From Gammaproteobacteria bacterium (GTDB taxonomy: Bacteria; Pseudomonadota; Gammaproteobacteria; GRL18), in NCBI GenBank assembly GCA_027076245.1, contig JALTKC010000285.1, positions 1 to 5,000 of the forward strand: 5,000 bases of DNA, in the 5' to 3' direction. This document shows, in pieces, positions 4,678-5,000 of the stretch. Position 1 is the first letter of the stretch, and each line of letters starts with the position of its first letter. Both the position numbers and the translations under genes were made by a program. A model generated the notes under the pieces. That model searched no databases. It was not told where the DNA came from and saw only the letters and a program-made list of their open reading frames with translations.

Positions 4678-5000
4678 ATGCCCTATATACCCCATACTTC
4701 CCAGGAAATAGCCGAGATGTTATCGGTTATCGGTGTGGATTCTATTGAACAGTTATTTGATGAAATCCCGCCTGAACTACGCAGTGATGGTCTGGATAAT
4801 ATTCCGTCCCGTCGTTCAGAAATGCAGGTTCAGCGTCTGCTGACAGAAAAAGCCATGCAGGACGGTACGCCGTTGTGTTTTGCCGGAGGCGGAGCCTATG
4901 AGCATCATATACCGGCGGCTATCTGGGAAATAGCCACCCGGGGTGAATTTTATTCGGCCTATACGCCGTATCAGGCAGAGGCCAGCCAGGGTACCCTGCA
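4678..5000 (+). CDS. gcvPA: Glycine dehydrogenase (decarboxylating) subunit 1, N-terminal part
   Basis: This is the first 107 codons of the alpha subunit of a two-subunit P protein, which runs off the window end. The full PA-PB enzyme uses pyridoxal phosphate to decarboxylate glycine and load the aminomethyl group onto lipoylated GcvH. The N-terminus MPYIPHTSQEIAEMLSVIGV, followed by DSIEQLFDEIP, is the characteristic opening of split-type GcvPA rather than of the roughly 950-residue single-chain GcvP. The later FAGGGAYEHHIPA (68-80) and YSAYTPYQAEASQGTLQ (from 92) are strong family signatures. In two-subunit systems the pyridoxal phosphate lysine is on PB, which is expected downstream. The ATG at 4678 is preceded by a purine stretch, AGAGAAAG (4666-4673), and lies 37 nt after gcvH, consistent with co-transcription. 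Confidence 0.94.
   Translation, partial: MPYIPHTSQEIAEMLSVIGVDSIEQLFDEIPPELRSDGLDNIPSRRSEMQVQRLLTEKAMQDGTPLCFAGGGAYEHHIPAAIWEIATRGEFYSAYTPYQAEASQGTL

Noticed and set aside
1..5000. CRISPR array, tRNA or rRNA genes, insertion sequence with transposase
   Set aside because: I saw no regularly spaced direct repeats, no cloverleaf-like segments and no transposase coding sequence. The only repeat elements are the short intergenic palindromes listed.

Overview
The window (about 45-50% GC by eye) looks like part of a gammaproteobacterial chromosome. The evidence is a Fur-box-like operator before a periplasmic ferric-iron binding protein, sigma70-type promoters, and REP-like palindromes between genes. 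The two-subunit glycine decarboxylase and a lipoyl synthase unlike the enterobacterial type argue against an enteric bacterium. A sulfur-oxidising or marine gammaproteobacterium would fit, but the genus cannot be read from this sequence.

Layout. Positions 1-1285 on the minus strand carry an iron(III) ABC-transporter pair: a periplasmic binding protein (236-1285) followed by the first 63 codons of its permease (1-191). Positions 1286-1801 form a divergent control region. On its left side are a TATAAT promoter and a Fur-box-like site for the iron operon. On its right side are a plus-strand promoter and a long leader with a tandem glycine riboswitch. From 1802 onward the plus strand carries lipA, gcvT, gcvH and the start of gcvPA, which runs off the window end. 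gcvPB is expected next but is not visible.

How the genes work together. The gcv genes encode the T, H and P components of the glycine cleavage system, which turns glycine into CO2, ammonia and methylene-tetrahydrofolate. The H protein works only with lipoate on its lysine (K65 here). The gene heading the cluster, lipA, encodes the radical SAM enzyme that inserts the two sulfurs of that lipoate. A glycine-sensing leader therefore appears to control both the pathway and the maturation of its cofactor.

The most unusual part is the riboswitch. The two aptamers are joined by a 62-nt linker that folds into its own stepped hairpin. The last six bases of the linker pair with six bases just upstream of aptamer 1. 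This closes aptamer 1 and the extra hairpin into a predicted three-way junction. The same 7-base leader sequence recurs in the linker hairpin, so the closing strand has two possible partners. The region between aptamer 2 and lipA also shows two mutually exclusive helices. A REPIN-like inverted pair of palindromes lies between gcvT and gcvH, and a smaller inverted repeat lies between lipA and gcvT.
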